From the NCBI GenBank assembly GCA_965662545.1, contig CBFIHZ010000008.1:42325-106324 (forward strand): a stretch of 64,000 nt of DNA. The letters run 5' to 3'. How positions within the stretch are numbered: the first letter of the stretch is position 1; every line of letters starts with the position of its first letter. This document shows, piece after piece, positions 1 to 9,082 of the stretch. A program made the translations under genes and the position numbers. Source of the stretch: CPC320 sp002684375 (lineage in GTDB: Bacteria > Pseudomonadota > Alphaproteobacteria > Rhodobacterales > Rhodobacteraceae). Below the pieces are notes generated by a model, which had not been told where the DNA came from, did not search any database, and saw nothing but the letters and a program-made list of their open reading frames with translations.

Positions 1-765
1 GGTGTCTTCGGGACTGGCGTCCGAGTCTTCCTCCTGACTGTCATCCTGGCCAGTGCTGTCTGGATCTTCTTCCTCTTGGCCGTCGTCTTCGCTGTCGTCG
101 TCCTGATCATCAAGTTGGTCCGGATCGTCGCCCAACTGGTCGCCATATCCCAGGTCACTGATGATTTGGCGGGCAAATTTGGCAAATTCGGCTTGATCAG
201 ACAGCTTGCTGTCAAGATTTTTAAGCGTGTCACCGGCCTGATTTTCCATGAACTCCCGCCAGAGGTTCATTACGTTCTGTGCTCCGGCGGGCAGGTCACG
301 GCCGGTTGCGAGATTGCGCACCAAATAGCCAGCAGCGACGGCCAGTGGCGCTTCCTGTGCGGTACTGATCTGCGCATAGCCCTTGCGGTCGGCCTCGGCC
401 GAGATCTTGGCGTCAATATTACCAGCGGTGCCGGGCATGTCGCGCGCGCCCATTGCCTCACACCGCGCGGTTTCCATCGTCTCATAAATGTTGCGTGCAG
501 TGTCACCTTGCGGCACATAGCGCTGATGCGTAGCCTCATTGTGATATCGCCGGTGCAGCGCCAAAGCGTCGGCGGTGCCACGGGCGATCAATACCTCGTC
601 GCGGGTCATCCGGCGGCTGACCTGTGGCAGGCGCATGGTGTCCCCCGCCAAACCCGAGGGATCGACCGAATAGCTGACAGAAAGATCGGGGTCATTGGCC
701 ATCACTTTGGTGGCCTCGGCGAGGGCTTTTTTGAACGGATCAGCGGGGTTGTCAGTGCTTTTCAT
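1..765 (-). CDS. cobT: Cobaltochelatase subunit CobT, N-terminal part (runs off left edge)
   Basis: 255 codons are visible from an ATG at 765 with no stop before the window edge, so the C-terminal metal-binding (VWA-like) part lies outside. The protein starts MKSTDNPADPFKKAL, as CobT does. The ordered N-terminal part is followed by a long acidic stretch rich in Asp and Glu at roughly residues 215-255, the known CobT linker. With CobS and CobN it forms the ATP-dependent chelatase that puts cobalt into hydrogenobyrinic acid a,c-diamide in aerobic cobalamin synthesis. It lies just downstream of cobS on the same strand (about 70 bp gap), so co-transcription is likely. Confidence 0.95.
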   Translation of the reverse strand, partial: MKSTDNPADPFKKALAEATKVMANDPDLSVSYSVDPSGLAGDTMRLPQVSRRMTRDEVLIARGTADALALHRRYHNEATHQRYVPQGDTARNIYETMETARCEAMGARDMPGTAGNIDAKISAEADRKGYAQISTAQEAPLAVAAGYLVRNLATGRDLPAGAQNVMNLWREFMENQAGDTLKNLDSKLSDQAEFAKFARQIISDLGYGDQLGDDPDQLDDQDDDSEDDGQEEEDPDSTGQDDSQEEDSDASPEDT

Positions 766-835
766 CGGTTCATTCTATTGTCTTCAGTCGGGGTGCCTGC
801 CCCGGCTACTCCGAGGCGAGGCTGCTTTGGTCCGG

Positions 836-1822
836 CTAGCCTAAGCTGACGCTGGCGGCGCTTTCTGGCAGTTCTTCGTCGAAACAGCGCTGGTAAAACT
901 CAGCCACGGTTTGGCGTTCCAGTTCATCGCATTTATTGATAAATGAAAGGCGGAATGCATAGCCGATGTTGCGAAAAATCTCGGCGTTCTGTGCCCAAGA
1001 AATCACTGTTCTCGGTGACATTACAGTCGATAGGTCGCCGTTCATAAACGCGGTCCGGGTCAGATCGGCCACGGTAACCATCTGTTTGATCGTCTTACGC
1101 CCGGCCTCATTATTGTAATGGGGGTTTTTCGCCAGAACAATTGCGCTTTCAGCGTCGATTGACAGATAATTCAGCGTTGCCACAAGGCTCCAGCGGTCCA
1201 TCTGAGCCTGATTGATCTGCTGGGTGCCGTGATAGAGACCCGTGGTATCGCCCAGGCCGACGGTATTGGCGGTGGCGAAAAGCCGAAACTGAGGGTGTGG
1301 CGTGATTATCTCATTTTGATCCATCAACGTCAGTTTGCCATCATGTTCCAGCACGCGTTGGATCACGAACATGACATCTGCGCGTCCGGCATCATATTCG
1401 TCAAAGACAATCGCTACCGGATTGCGCAGGGCCCACGGCAGGATGCCTTCATGAAACTCGGTAACCTGTTTGCCTTCGCGCAGCTTGATGGCATCTTTGC
1501 CGATCAGATCAATGCGGCTGATATGGCTGTCGAGGTTGACCCGCACGGCCGGCCAGTTGAGATGGGCCGCCACCTGTTCAATATGGGTGGATTTTCCTGT
1601 GCCGTGATAACCTTGAATCATTACCCTGCGATTATGGGAAAACCCGGCAAGGATGGCCAGAGTGGTGTCGGGGTCAAACTTATAGGTCGGGTCAATTTCC
1701 GGCACGCGGTCGCCTTTTTCGGCAAAGCCTTTTATCACCATGTCGCTGTCGATGCCGAAGACCTCGCGCACTGATATATCTTCGGTCGGTTTTGCACCAA
1801 TGTCGATCATGCCGTGTGCCAT
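836..1822 (-). CDS. cobS: Cobaltochelatase subunit CobS (AAA+ ATPase)
   Basis: 328 residues, the usual CobS length. The ATPase partner of CobT and CobN in aerobic cobalt insertion for vitamin B12. Walker A is GYHGTGKST at residues 71-79 and Walker B is around AIVFDEYD at 137-144; an MSPRT element follows near the C-terminus. The frame stays open upstream of 1822, but the protein family begins at MAHGMIDIGAKPTED, and AAGGAA lies about ten bases before this ATG, so 1822 is chosen as the start. cobT follows directly. Upstream it is divergent from the ECF sigma gene. Confidence 0.96.
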   Translation of the reverse strand: MAHGMIDIGAKPTEDISVREVFGIDSDMVIKGFAEKGDRVPEIDPTYKFDPDTTLAILAGFSHNRRVMIQGYHGTGKSTHIEQVAAHLNWPAVRVNLDSHISRIDLIGKDAIKLREGKQVTEFHEGILPWALRNPVAIVFDEYDAGRADVMFVIQRVLEHDGKLTLMDQNEIITPHPQFRLFATANTVGLGDTTGLYHGTQQINQAQMDRWSLVATLNYLSIDAESAIVLAKNPHYNNEAGRKTIKQMVTVADLTRTAFMNGDLSTVMSPRTVISWAQNAEIFRNIGYAFRLSFINKCDELERQTVAEFYQRCFDEELPESAASVSLG

Positions 1823-1962
1823 CGTTTCATTCCTTCTCGTCACTTTTCCGCATGTTGTGGTGCAACATAACTTGATTAAGAGCGAGGGAAAGAGCAAAAG
1901 AACGTAGGGGACAAGTTCGTAATGGCTGCCCGGGGGGCAAAGTGACTTGCAGGAGGTGAGGT

Positions 1963-2505
1963 ATGGCAAAAACTGAGGAGTTAGAGAGGCTGCTGACGCA
2001 AGTGGCCGCTGGGGATCGCGATGCTTTTGGCGATCTTTACGCATTGACCAGTGGCAAGTTATTTGGCGTTTGCCTTCGTATTCTCGCCTCGCGCCCCAAG
2101 GCTCAGGCTGCCCTTTGGTCGACCTTTGTGGAGATTTGGCAAGACGCCAAGTCGGTACCGACCAGCGGGCTTAGGCCGATGACATGGATGATCCACGTAG
2201 CCCATCAAAAATCGATGCAGAGGTTGCGTCTTGATTTGGCCGATGTCAGTCCAGAAATGCTCGCGGATGAGGCCCAAACCAAAGGTGAATGGCCTGAAGA
2301 CTTGGTCTTGAAGCCGTCGGAATATGGTCAGTTGATAAAATGTATGGAGGTGCTGCCCTGGGAGCGATCCGCGGTGTTCAGATTGGCGTTTGTCGAGGGC
2401 GAGACCTATCCTGATCTGGCGGCACATTTTGACCTTCCTGTGGATACCATGCGCACTTGGGTGCGGCAAGATCTGCAAATCCTATCGGAGTGTTTGGAGC
2501 GATGA
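1963..2505 (+). CDS. ECF-type RNA polymerase sigma factor (SigK-like)
   Basis: 180 residues. An N-terminal sigma region 2 (residues about 10-90, with FGDLYALTSGKLFGVCLRIL) and a C-terminal region 4 helix-turn-helix (about 118-178, AVFRLAFVEGETYPDLAAHF) with no extra domain, as in ECF sigma factors of the SigK group. A very strong ribosome site, AGGAGGTGAG, lies just before the ATG. The stop overlaps the start of the next gene (ATGA), which is a membrane anti-sigma factor, so the pair is translationally coupled and the sigma factor is probably held inactive at the membrane. The inducing signal and target genes cannot be read from the sequence. Confidence 0.9.
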   Translation: MAKTEELERLLTQVAAGDRDAFGDLYALTSGKLFGVCLRILASRPKAQAALWSTFVEIWQDAKSVPTSGLRPMTWMIHVAHQKSMQRLRLDLADVSPEMLADEAQTKGEWPEDLVLKPSEYGQLIKCMEVLPWERSAVFRLAFVEGETYPDLAAHFDLPVDTMRTWVRQDLQILSECLER

Positions 2506-2840
2506 CACAGAGTGAAGCCAAAAATACTGATAAAATTCTTGCTGGGGAATATGTGCTCGGATTGCTTTCAATTGAAGAAAACACTCAGTTTGAGGCGCGG
2601 CTTGAAACCGAACCGCACCTGCGACGTTATTACGCCGACTGGTTAGAGGATTTCGTCACCCTGACCGATGATATTGGCGAGGTCGCTCCGCCAGCCGGGT
2701 TCTATGCCGGGTTGGAAAAACGGCTGTTTGATACTCAACAGGCGCCCGAACTAGCCGCTAAGAGCGGCAGTTTAATTCGCTTCGTGCTGGGTGCTGCTGT
2801 GGCAATGGGGATCTGTGTCCTTATTCTTGTGGCGCTGTAA
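2502..2840 (+). CDS. Anti-sigma factor, short RskA-like membrane protein
   Basis: 112 residues beginning at the ATG that overlaps the sigma stop codon (ATGA, 2502-2505). The N-terminal half carries the anti-sigma signature ILAGEYVLGLLSIEENTQFE with the acidic/aromatic stretch LRRYYADWLEDF. A single membrane segment (about residues 92-111, FVLGAAVAMGICVLILVAL) ends the protein. RskA-type proteins normally have an extracytoplasmic domain after this helix; here the protein stops at the helix, so there is no external sensor. Release of the sigma factor would have to be signalled within the cytoplasm or membrane, or by a partner. Confidence 0.8.
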   Translation: MTQSEAKNTDKILAGEYVLGLLSIEENTQFEARLETEPHLRRYYADWLEDFVTLTDDIGEVAPPAGFYAGLEKRLFDTQQAPELAAKSGSLIRFVLGAAVAMGICVLILVAL

Positions 2841-2860
2841 TTGGGCGTTTCTAGATAAGT

Positions 2861-3577
2861 TTAAATCTCAGTGGACAGACGGTAGGGTTCTTCAAAGTCA
2901 ATAAATTCAGCTGTGTCTATGGCGCTGGTGATCCACTCTGCGACTGCGGGATGGGCGCAATGGATATCGATATAGCGTTGCAAAGTTTCCGATACCGGCA
3001 GGTCATAATATTTCAAGCGCATGATGACCGGTGCGAAAAATGCGTCGATTGCTCCGAAATTTCCCGCAAGATATGGTCCCTTGGACCATAACATAATCTC
3101 TTCGCAGGCGTTTTCTATCCGCGCGATATCCCTTCGCAATGCGGGTTGATCGCGCCACAAGATACGCCCCTGGCGCGATAGATCCACGCCAATATTCATA
3201 ATGCAATGGTTGCGCAGGGCCGAAAAGCCGCAGTGCATTTCCGCGCACAGGCTGCGCGCCCGTGCCCTCAATGCGGCGTCTTTGGGCCAGATAGGAAGGT
3301 CGGTAAACCGGTCTGCGAGATATTCTATAATCGCCAATGTGTCCCAAATAACCAGCGGTTTGCCACTGGCATCTGTAACAGTGTCATCAACTAAAAACGG
3401 CACAGAGCCGGCGGGTGAAAATTCTGCCACCTGACGTTTGAAGGCGGAACCTGGCGCAAAACTGTCAAATCTTATAAATCTCTCGTAGACGTCGATTTCA
3501 AAGGCCCGCAGTAGAACGCCCACGCGCATGGACGAGCTGGAATAGTTTTTATTGCCAATAAACAAGGTCAAAGACAT
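2861..3577 (-). CDS. Glutathione S-transferase family protein (copy 1)
   Basis: 238 residues with a thioredoxin-like N-terminal domain (about 1-85) and an all-helical C-terminal domain. The N-terminus LFIGNKNYSSSSMRVGVLLRA holds the Ser-rich glutathione site of this subgroup, and SVPFLVDDT supplies the cis-Pro strand. It is a tandem paralogue of the gene at 3643-4371 in the same orientation: both share an IWPKD-x-A-x-RA-x-AR-x-LCAEMH block and the NIGxDLSR block. The substrate is unknown. It is convergent with the anti-sigma gene, with only 20 bp between. Confidence 0.88.
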   Translation of the reverse strand: MSLTLFIGNKNYSSSSMRVGVLLRAFEIDVYERFIRFDSFAPGSAFKRQVAEFSPAGSVPFLVDDTVTDASGKPLVIWDTLAIIEYLADRFTDLPIWPKDAALRARARSLCAEMHCGFSALRNHCIMNIGVDLSRQGRILWRDQPALRRDIARIENACEEIMLWSKGPYLAGNFGAIDAFFAPVIMRLKYYDLPVSETLQRYIDIHCAHPAVAEWITSAIDTAEFIDFEEPYRLSTEI

Positions 3578-3642
3578 GGGCGTTCCTAATTTTGTGTCGC
3601 ATTGGCCGCGTTCCGGATAGTTCGCGGGGTTCAGCAGGTTTG

Positions 3643-4371
3643 CTATACAGGCTCAGGGTCGTCGGTAGACAGTCTGAAAGGTTCCTCGAAATCCAGAAAC
3701 TCTGCCGAGGTCACCGCGCCGCCGACCCAATCTTCTATGGCGGGATGTTTAAAAATTCTATTCATATAGGTTTGGCTTTCGCCGGTGACGGGCAGGCTGT
3801 AATATTTCAGACGCATCACAACTGGCGCGAAATAGGCATCCAATGCGCTGAAATCACCTGCCAGATACGGCCCGCCGGACAAAGCCAGCATATCAGCCCA
3901 TGCGGTCTCGATCCGGGCGACATCGCGGCGCACAGCGGCGTGATCGCGCCAAATAAGTGCTCCGGCGCGGGAAAGGTCCGGGCCAATATTCATCATGCAG
4001 TGCTGACGCAGCGCGCCAAAACCGCTGTGCATTTCGGCGCATAGGTTGCGGGCTTTGGCCCGCATGGCGCGATCTTTTGGCCAGATTGCGTGATCGGCAA
4101 AGGTTTCGGCAATATATTCGACGATCGACAGCGTATCAGTGATGATCAACGACTGATCGTGTCCATCCTGCACTGATGTGTCGATCAAAAACGGCACAGT
4201 GCCTGTTGCTCCGATCCGGTTCACTTCGGTTTTGAAAGTGCTGTTTGCGTCAAATCCGTCAATCCGAATTAGGATCTCATCATGTGCAATGCCGAAAGCC
4301 CGCAAAAGCACCCCCGCGCGCATGGACCAGCTTGAGTAGTTCGGGTTGCCAATATACAACTTGAGAGTCAT
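3643..4371 (-). CDS. Glutathione S-transferase family protein (copy 2)
   Basis: 242 residues with the same two-domain layout as its neighbour. The NYSSWSMR motif near residues 10-17 holds the likely catalytic serine, TVPFLID the cis-Pro. The C-terminal helical domain includes KARNLCAEMHSGFGALRQHC. The 65 bp gap to copy 1 and the shared sequence blocks point to a local duplication. The Trp of NYSSWSMR is Ser in copy 1, so the two may differ in substrate. Confidence 0.88.
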   Translation of the reverse strand: MTLKLYIGNPNYSSWSMRAGVLLRAFGIAHDEILIRIDGFDANSTFKTEVNRIGATGTVPFLIDTSVQDGHDQSLIITDTLSIVEYIAETFADHAIWPKDRAMRAKARNLCAEMHSGFGALRQHCMMNIGPDLSRAGALIWRDHAAVRRDVARIETAWADMLALSGGPYLAGDFSALDAYFAPVVMRLKYYSLPVTGESQTYMNRIFKHPAIEDWVGGAVTSAEFLDFEEPFRLSTDDPEPV

Positions 4372-4434
4372 GAAAATAGACTTCTAAACACCAAATGCGT
4401 TTAGCTTAGCGATCCGCTGTTTTCCCCACAAGGC

Positions 4435-5064
4435 TTATTTAAAGTTACGGCTATCTTTGATCTGGTCCCAGGCCCAGACAACCTCTTGCAACTGTTCTTC
4501 TTGATTGCGATCGCCGCCGTTCATATCCGGATGCAGAACCTTGATCAACGCCTTGTAAGATTTGCGCACCTCGGCTTTCGACCAATGGTCTTTGGCTTCG
4601 AGAATTTCAACCGCTCGTCGCTCTGTCGGTGGCAGGCGTTTGGTGCTGACGCCGTCGGCGTTTTTGCCTGGGTTGCGCGTGGCATTTTCGCCCAGCACTT
4701 GATGGGGATCTTCGATGCCCAAACGCGCCCATGCACGGGCCTCGGGGTCGCGAAAATCCTTGGTCTCGCGTTCCCAGACCTTGTCTTTTGACATCTGCGC
4801 ATTCATTTCGGCCTCGGTCGTGCCGTCAAAGAAATTCCATTTCAGGTTATATTCTCTCGCATGTTCTTTGCAGAACCAGAAAAAGTCATCCAGCACGTCG
4901 GGGGCTTTGGGCGCCCGGTATTTGCCGGCCTCCTGACAGTTCTCATGCTCGCAGACCCGACGGGATGTTTCAGACTCGCCAGACAACCCCCGTTTGCCAC
5001 GCGGGTTTTTCTTTTTTGAGGATGAGACAGACATATCAAATCCGAAGGGGTCTGGTTTGGCCAT
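4435..5064 (-). CDS. J-domain (DnaJ-like) protein
   Basis: 209 residues from the ATG at 5064 (MAKPDPFGFDMSVSSSKKKN). The family start is recognisable there; an open frame upstream is ignored. A Lys-rich N-terminus is followed by a central block with a CEHENCQ motif and FFWFCKEHAREYN (possible metal site of two Cys plus Cys/His), and a C-terminal J domain (about 140-209) ending LIKVLHPDMNGGDRN, with the HPD tripeptide that stimulates DnaK. No Gly/Phe region or DnaJ zinc fingers are present, so it is a specialised co-chaperone. It is divergent from bolA, a neighbour pairing common in this family. Confidence 0.9.
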   Translation of the reverse strand: MAKPDPFGFDMSVSSSKKKNPRGKRGLSGESETSRRVCEHENCQEAGKYRAPKAPDVLDDFFWFCKEHAREYNLKWNFFDGTTEAEMNAQMSKDKVWERETKDFRDPEARAWARLGIEDPHQVLGENATRNPGKNADGVSTKRLPPTERRAVEILEAKDHWSKAEVRKSYKALIKVLHPDMNGGDRNQEEQLQEVVWAWDQIKDSRNFK

Positions 5065-5138
5065 GTTATTACCTTTTCGACTCAGGTAAGAGAGCATAGG
5101 GTATTGAAGATTAATTTGAAGGGGCTTTGAGCAAAAAA

Positions 5139-5399
5139 ATGTCACGAACAGAAGAAATTCGCAATGCATTACAACATGTGTTTCATCCAACGCAATTGGA
5201 CGTTATTGATGAAAGTGAACAACATCGGGGACATGCTGGATATCAAGAGGGTGGCGAGAGCCATTTTCACGTTGTGATTCGTGCTGAGGCGTTTTCCGGG
5301 CAATCGCGTATTGCCCGCCACCGGTCTATTCACAGCGCGCTGGGGGCTGCGTTAATCGCAAAAATCCATGCGCTGTCACTGGACGTAGATGTGCCCTAA
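5139..5399 (+). CDS. BolA family protein
   Basis: 86 residues from ATG 5139 (MSRTEEIRNALQHVF). BolA proteins have a small class II KH-like fold and work with monothiol glutaredoxins in iron-sulfur handling. The family core is visible: LDVIDESEQHRGHAGYQEGGESHFHVVI, including the conserved HxGH and the SHFHV segment, and RHRSIHSAL near the end. A TTG at 5127 would add four residues and lies too close to the GAAGGGG site at about 5118, so ATG is preferred, though the distance to it is slightly long. Confidence 0.93.
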   Translation: MSRTEEIRNALQHVFHPTQLDVIDESEQHRGHAGYQEGGESHFHVVIRAEAFSGQSRIARHRSIHSALGAALIAKIHALSLDVDVP

Positions 5400-5446
5400 G
5401 TCTGCGCTGATGTGAGTGCCTCTGCATCGCTGCACGTTTGGTCGCC

Positions 5447-6958
5447 TTAAGTTGCGAGTTTTTTCGCGACCAACTGGTTTACCGCTTTTGGATTGGCCTT
5501 GCCGCCCGTGGCCTTCATCACCTGACCAACGAACCAACCCGCCAGTTTTGGATTGGCCTTGGCCTTTTCGACCTGCGACGGGTTGTCGGCAATTACTTGA
5601 TCGACTGCCGCTTCAATCGCGCCGGTGTCAGTGACCTGCTTCATTCCGCGCTCTTCGACGATCTGTGCAGGATCACCGCCCTCGGTATAGACAATCTCGA
5701 ACAGGTCTTTGGCAATCTTGCCTGAGATATCTCCACTGGCGATCAATCCGATCACGCCAGCCAATTGCGCGGGACTGACCGGGCTGGAGGTGATTTCAAG
5801 GTCGTCTTTTTTCAACCGGCCAAACAATTCGTTGATCACCCAGTTGGCGGCCATTTTACCATCGTGCCCAGCGGCCACATGCTCAAAGAAATCCGCCGAA
5901 GCGGTTTCTGCCGTCAGCACAGAGGCATCGTATTCAGACAGGCCAAAATCGCTGATAAAACGGGCCCGTTTTGCATCGGGCAACTCGGGTAGGTTGGCGG
6001 CAATATCGTCCACCCAGCCCTGTTCAATTTCAAGGGGCAAAAGGTCGGGATCGGGAAAATAGCGGTAGTCGTGTGCCTCTTCTTTTGAGCGCATTGAGCG
6101 GGTTTCGCCCTTGTCGGGGTCATACAGCCGAGTTTCTTGCACCACTTCACCACCAGACTCCAGAATGCTGATCTGGCGTCTTGCCTCGATATCGATCGCC
6201 TGCTGGATAAAGCGCATCGAATTCATATTCTTGATCTCGCAGCGCGTGCCCAAATGGCTGAAATCCTGTGTTGCAAAGTATTTTTCGTATTGCCCCGGTA
6301 GGCAGACTGAAACATTGACATCAGCGCGCAGATTGCCGTTTTGCATATTGCCGTCGCACGTGCCCAAATAGCGCAGAATCTGGCGTAGTTTTGTCACATA
6401 TGCGGCGGCCTCTTCCGGGCCCCGGATGTCGGGACGGCTGACAATTTCCATCAGCGCAACGCCGGTGCGATTAAGGTCTACAAACGACATATTGGGATCC
6501 ATGTCATGGATCGATTTCCCTGCATCTTGCTCCATGTGGATGCGCTCGACCCGTACGAGGCGGGCCACGCCCGGTTCCATATCGACCAGGACTTCGCCCT
6601 CACCGACGATTGGATTGTAGAGTTGCGATATCTGATAGCCTTGTGGCAAGTCGGGATAGAAATAGTTTTTGCGGTCGAACGCGCTGGTCAGGTTGATCTG
6701 GGCTTTCAAACCCAGTCCGGTGCGCACGGCCTGTTCGACACAGTATTCGTTGATCACAGGCAGCATGCCGGGCATGGCGGCATCGACGAAGGCGACGTTT
6801 GCATTTGGTTCGGCGCCAAATTTTGTTGAGGCTCCAGAAAACAGTTTCGCATTACTTGAGATCTGTGCATGCACCTCCATGCCGATGACCAGTTCCCAGT
6901 CATGCTTGGCACCGGCAATCACCTTTGGTTTTGGGGTCTCATATGTCAGATCAAGCAT
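5447..6958 (-). CDS. gatB: Asp/Glu-tRNA(Asn/Gln) amidotransferase subunit B
   Basis: 503 residues. GatB is the kinase/tRNA-binding subunit of GatCAB, which converts Glu-tRNA(Gln) and/or Asp-tRNA(Asn) to the amide form. The signature WELVIGMEVHAQISSNAKLFSG is at the N-terminus, then YFYPDLPQGYQISQLYNP, and a C-terminal YqeY-like tail domain ending NPKAVNQLVAKKL. ATG 6958 is chosen because it matches the family start and follows AGGTGA. gatA and gatC are not adjacent here. Confidence 0.97.
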   Translation of the reverse strand: MLDLTYETPKPKVIAGAKHDWELVIGMEVHAQISSNAKLFSGASTKFGAEPNANVAFVDAAMPGMLPVINEYCVEQAVRTGLGLKAQINLTSAFDRKNYFYPDLPQGYQISQLYNPIVGEGEVLVDMEPGVARLVRVERIHMEQDAGKSIHDMDPNMSFVDLNRTGVALMEIVSRPDIRGPEEAAAYVTKLRQILRYLGTCDGNMQNGNLRADVNVSVCLPGQYEKYFATQDFSHLGTRCEIKNMNSMRFIQQAIDIEARRQISILESGGEVVQETRLYDPDKGETRSMRSKEEAHDYRYFPDPDLLPLEIEQGWVDDIAANLPELPDAKRARFISDFGLSEYDASVLTAETASADFFEHVAAGHDGKMAANWVINELFGRLKKDDLEITSSPVSPAQLAGVIGLIASGDISGKIAKDLFEIVYTEGGDPAQIVEERGMKQVTDTGAIEAAVDQVIADNPSQVEKAKANPKLAGWFVGQVMKATGGKANPKAVNQLVAKKLAT

Positions 6959-7187
6959 TGCATCACCTATCGCCAGTTTTGTTGCCTTTGGGCATAGCCA
7001 AAGCTGCGACATGTTTCAATCGCTTGTGACCGGTGCCAGAGGTTTTTGCACTCTGAAACCGCAATTTTTCCGGCGGATGGTATGGGGGCGTTTTAAAAAG
7101 ATCAGTTTTACAAAATCCCGTCCAGTTGTCGGCGGAAATGAATTTCAACATCATAGTGGCCAGACACAGGTCTTTCAGGGTGGGGCG

Positions 7188-8099
7188 TTACGATACAGAC
7201 CCCGAGGATAGTTTTTTGCGTGTGCCGAAAGGAACCTCAATCAACCCCGCGAACAGGATGGCGAACGCACCGACCCATTGCAGCAACAGCATGGGTTCTT
7301 CCGGCAATAAGATTGCTGCACTTATCATGGCCACCACAACTTCTGACATCGTCAAAATGCCAACGCGTCCGGGGAATAACAGCTGCGACACCCGGAAAAT
7401 GATACAAAAGCAGGGAAGTAGAAAAATAATCGACCAGACCGCTGCGGTTGGAAAAGCAGTTTTCAACATGGTTATATCTGGTAGCGGAACATTAAATAAT
7501 AGTCCGGCAAAGACCGCTGATATAGCAGTGGTTGCGATAAAGATGAAGGTGGTCAAAGGCAGGATTGGAATCGTCGACCACCTTTTAAGGCAGGCGATGC
7601 CAATGGCCCAGAATATTCCCGATAAAAAGCTGAACAGGTCTCCTATGTTGAGGGGATGCTGTACAGCGTCGCCGTTCGACAGTAAGAGAACAAGGCCCAG
7701 GAAAGCCACGCAAATAGAGAGCAAGCGTTTCTTTGTCAGGGGCTCAGATAACCAAAAAACGCCAATTAAGGTCAACCAGATCGGGGTCAGATAATATAGT
7801 AACGTCGCCCGCACGACTGTTGTTTCCATCAATCCGTTTGCGTAAAGAGTGAACGCCAATCCGATCATTACAGCCGCAAAGAGTGCAGGCCCGAGGGTGC
7901 CTCGCAATGATTTGAAACCACAGATCAATAATGGCGTCAGGACGATCAGAGGGCAGGCATTAAAAAAGACAACACTCCAAGCACCTTCAATACCCGTGCT
8001 TTCAATAAGTCTCAGTGGAAACCAATACAGCCCCCAAGCCGCGGCGCTCAAAGTAAGCGCCATGCTCAGCGTTGTATCGGAATAAATCTTTGAAAACAT
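7188..8099 (-). CDS. EamA/DMT-family transporter, ten membrane helices
   Basis: 303 residues from ATG 8099 (MFSKIYSDTTLS). Two tandem EamA-type halves, each about 140 residues with five hydrophobic helices. The first half contains the typical ATLLYYLTPIWLTLIGVFWLSEPLTKKR and the second GRVGILTMSEVVVAMISAAILLPEEP, both with the conserved end-of-helix-four glutamate. It is probably an inner-membrane exporter of a small metabolite; the substrate is not deducible. The ribosome site is weak; the frame is open further upstream to 8204, but a start there would put a hydrophilic tail before the first helix. Confidence 0.85.
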   Translation of the reverse strand: MFSKIYSDTTLSMALTLSAAAWGLYWFPLRLIESTGIEGAWSVVFFNACPLIVLTPLLICGFKSLRGTLGPALFAAVMIGLAFTLYANGLMETTVVRATLLYYLTPIWLTLIGVFWLSEPLTKKRLLSICVAFLGLVLLLSNGDAVQHPLNIGDLFSFLSGIFWAIGIACLKRWSTIPILPLTTFIFIATTAISAVFAGLLFNVPLPDITMLKTAFPTAAVWSIIFLLPCFCIIFRVSQLLFPGRVGILTMSEVVVAMISAAILLPEEPMLLLQWVGAFAILFAGLIEVPFGTRKKLSSGSVS

Positions 8100-8327
8100 G
8101 AAAAACCCACTACTGCGCAACAGATGTAATACGACATACTCATTGACAGGAAGTTCGGGCAAGTCCAAAAAATATCTTTTGGCCGTAAGCGCATGCGTGC
8201 CCAATGAGTATTATTTTGTTACGGCAAAAGGGGTCTGGAGTAAGCGCCACCTATTATATTACGCTACGTCATCCGGCCTTTTGGTATGCAATTCTTAGCC
8301 AATGAACCGCTGGTTGTGCCTCGATTT

Positions 8328-9066
8328 TCACCGACCGCCTGCGACATCCAGAATGCTGCGTGTGGTGTAGCTGGCCTCATTTGACAGCAACCAAAGGATC
8401 GCTTTGGCCACCTCTTGCGCGGCACCTGCGCGGCCCATCGGTGTCGTATGGGCGAATTGGGCAATGCGGTCAGGCACGCCACCCTTGGCATGAATGCCAG
8501 TCTCAATCAAACCGGGTCGGACGGCATTGACCCGAATGCCTTCGGGGGCCAGTTCGTCTGCCAAGCCTAGGGTAAAAGTCTCAATCGCAGCTTTACTGGC
8601 TGCATAGTCTATATATTCATGCGCCATGCCCTTACGGGCCGCTGTTGAACTTACATTGACGATCCCGCCTCCGTGATGGCGCGCATATAGGCCACCGCAT
8701 GGCGCGCAACCTCGATTGCTGCCGCAACATTGAGAAAAATATGCACTGACGCGGTCTGGTGTTAGATCGTTTATTGAGGCTTTCGGGGCGACAATCCGGC
8801 ATTGTTGATCAGTTTTAATTTGCAGGCGGCAAGGCTGTGATCTGCTCAAACATCGCCGCGACAGCAGCCGGATCAGTGATATCGGCCCGAATGACCACGG
8901 CCTCGCAACCTTGGGCATTTACCATTTGGGCCACAGTGTCTGCGGATGCGCGATCGCTGCGGTAGTTTATAATGGCAGTATCATAGCTCTCGGCAGCGGC
9001 CGCCTGCGCAGTTGCGGCGCCAGTGCCGGCGCTTGCGCCAGTTACAAGTAAGGTTTTTCTCCTCAC
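8328..9066 (-). pseudogene. Short-chain dehydrogenase/reductase, multiply frameshifted
   Basis: All landmarks of a classical SDR are present but spread over different frames. From GTG 9066 the first frame gives the nucleotide fold TLLVTGASAGTGAATAQAA and runs to a stop at 8815. A second frame carries LINNAGLSP. A third carries KASINDLTPDRVSAYFS. The second frame then resumes with NVAAAIEVARHAVAYM, and the third again with GGGIVNVSSTAARKG, the catalytic YAASK, and the tail VAGGR ending at 8328. At least four frame changes and two in-frame stops (in the INNAG segment) are needed, so sequencing error is an unlikely full explanation. It sits 16 bp downstream of pepN. Confidence 0.85.
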
Positions 9067-9082
9067 CGACCCCTTTGGCTGC

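Noticed and set aside
76..849. 257-codon plus-strand frame opposite cobT
   Set aside because: The minus strand encodes recognisable CobT over the same bases.
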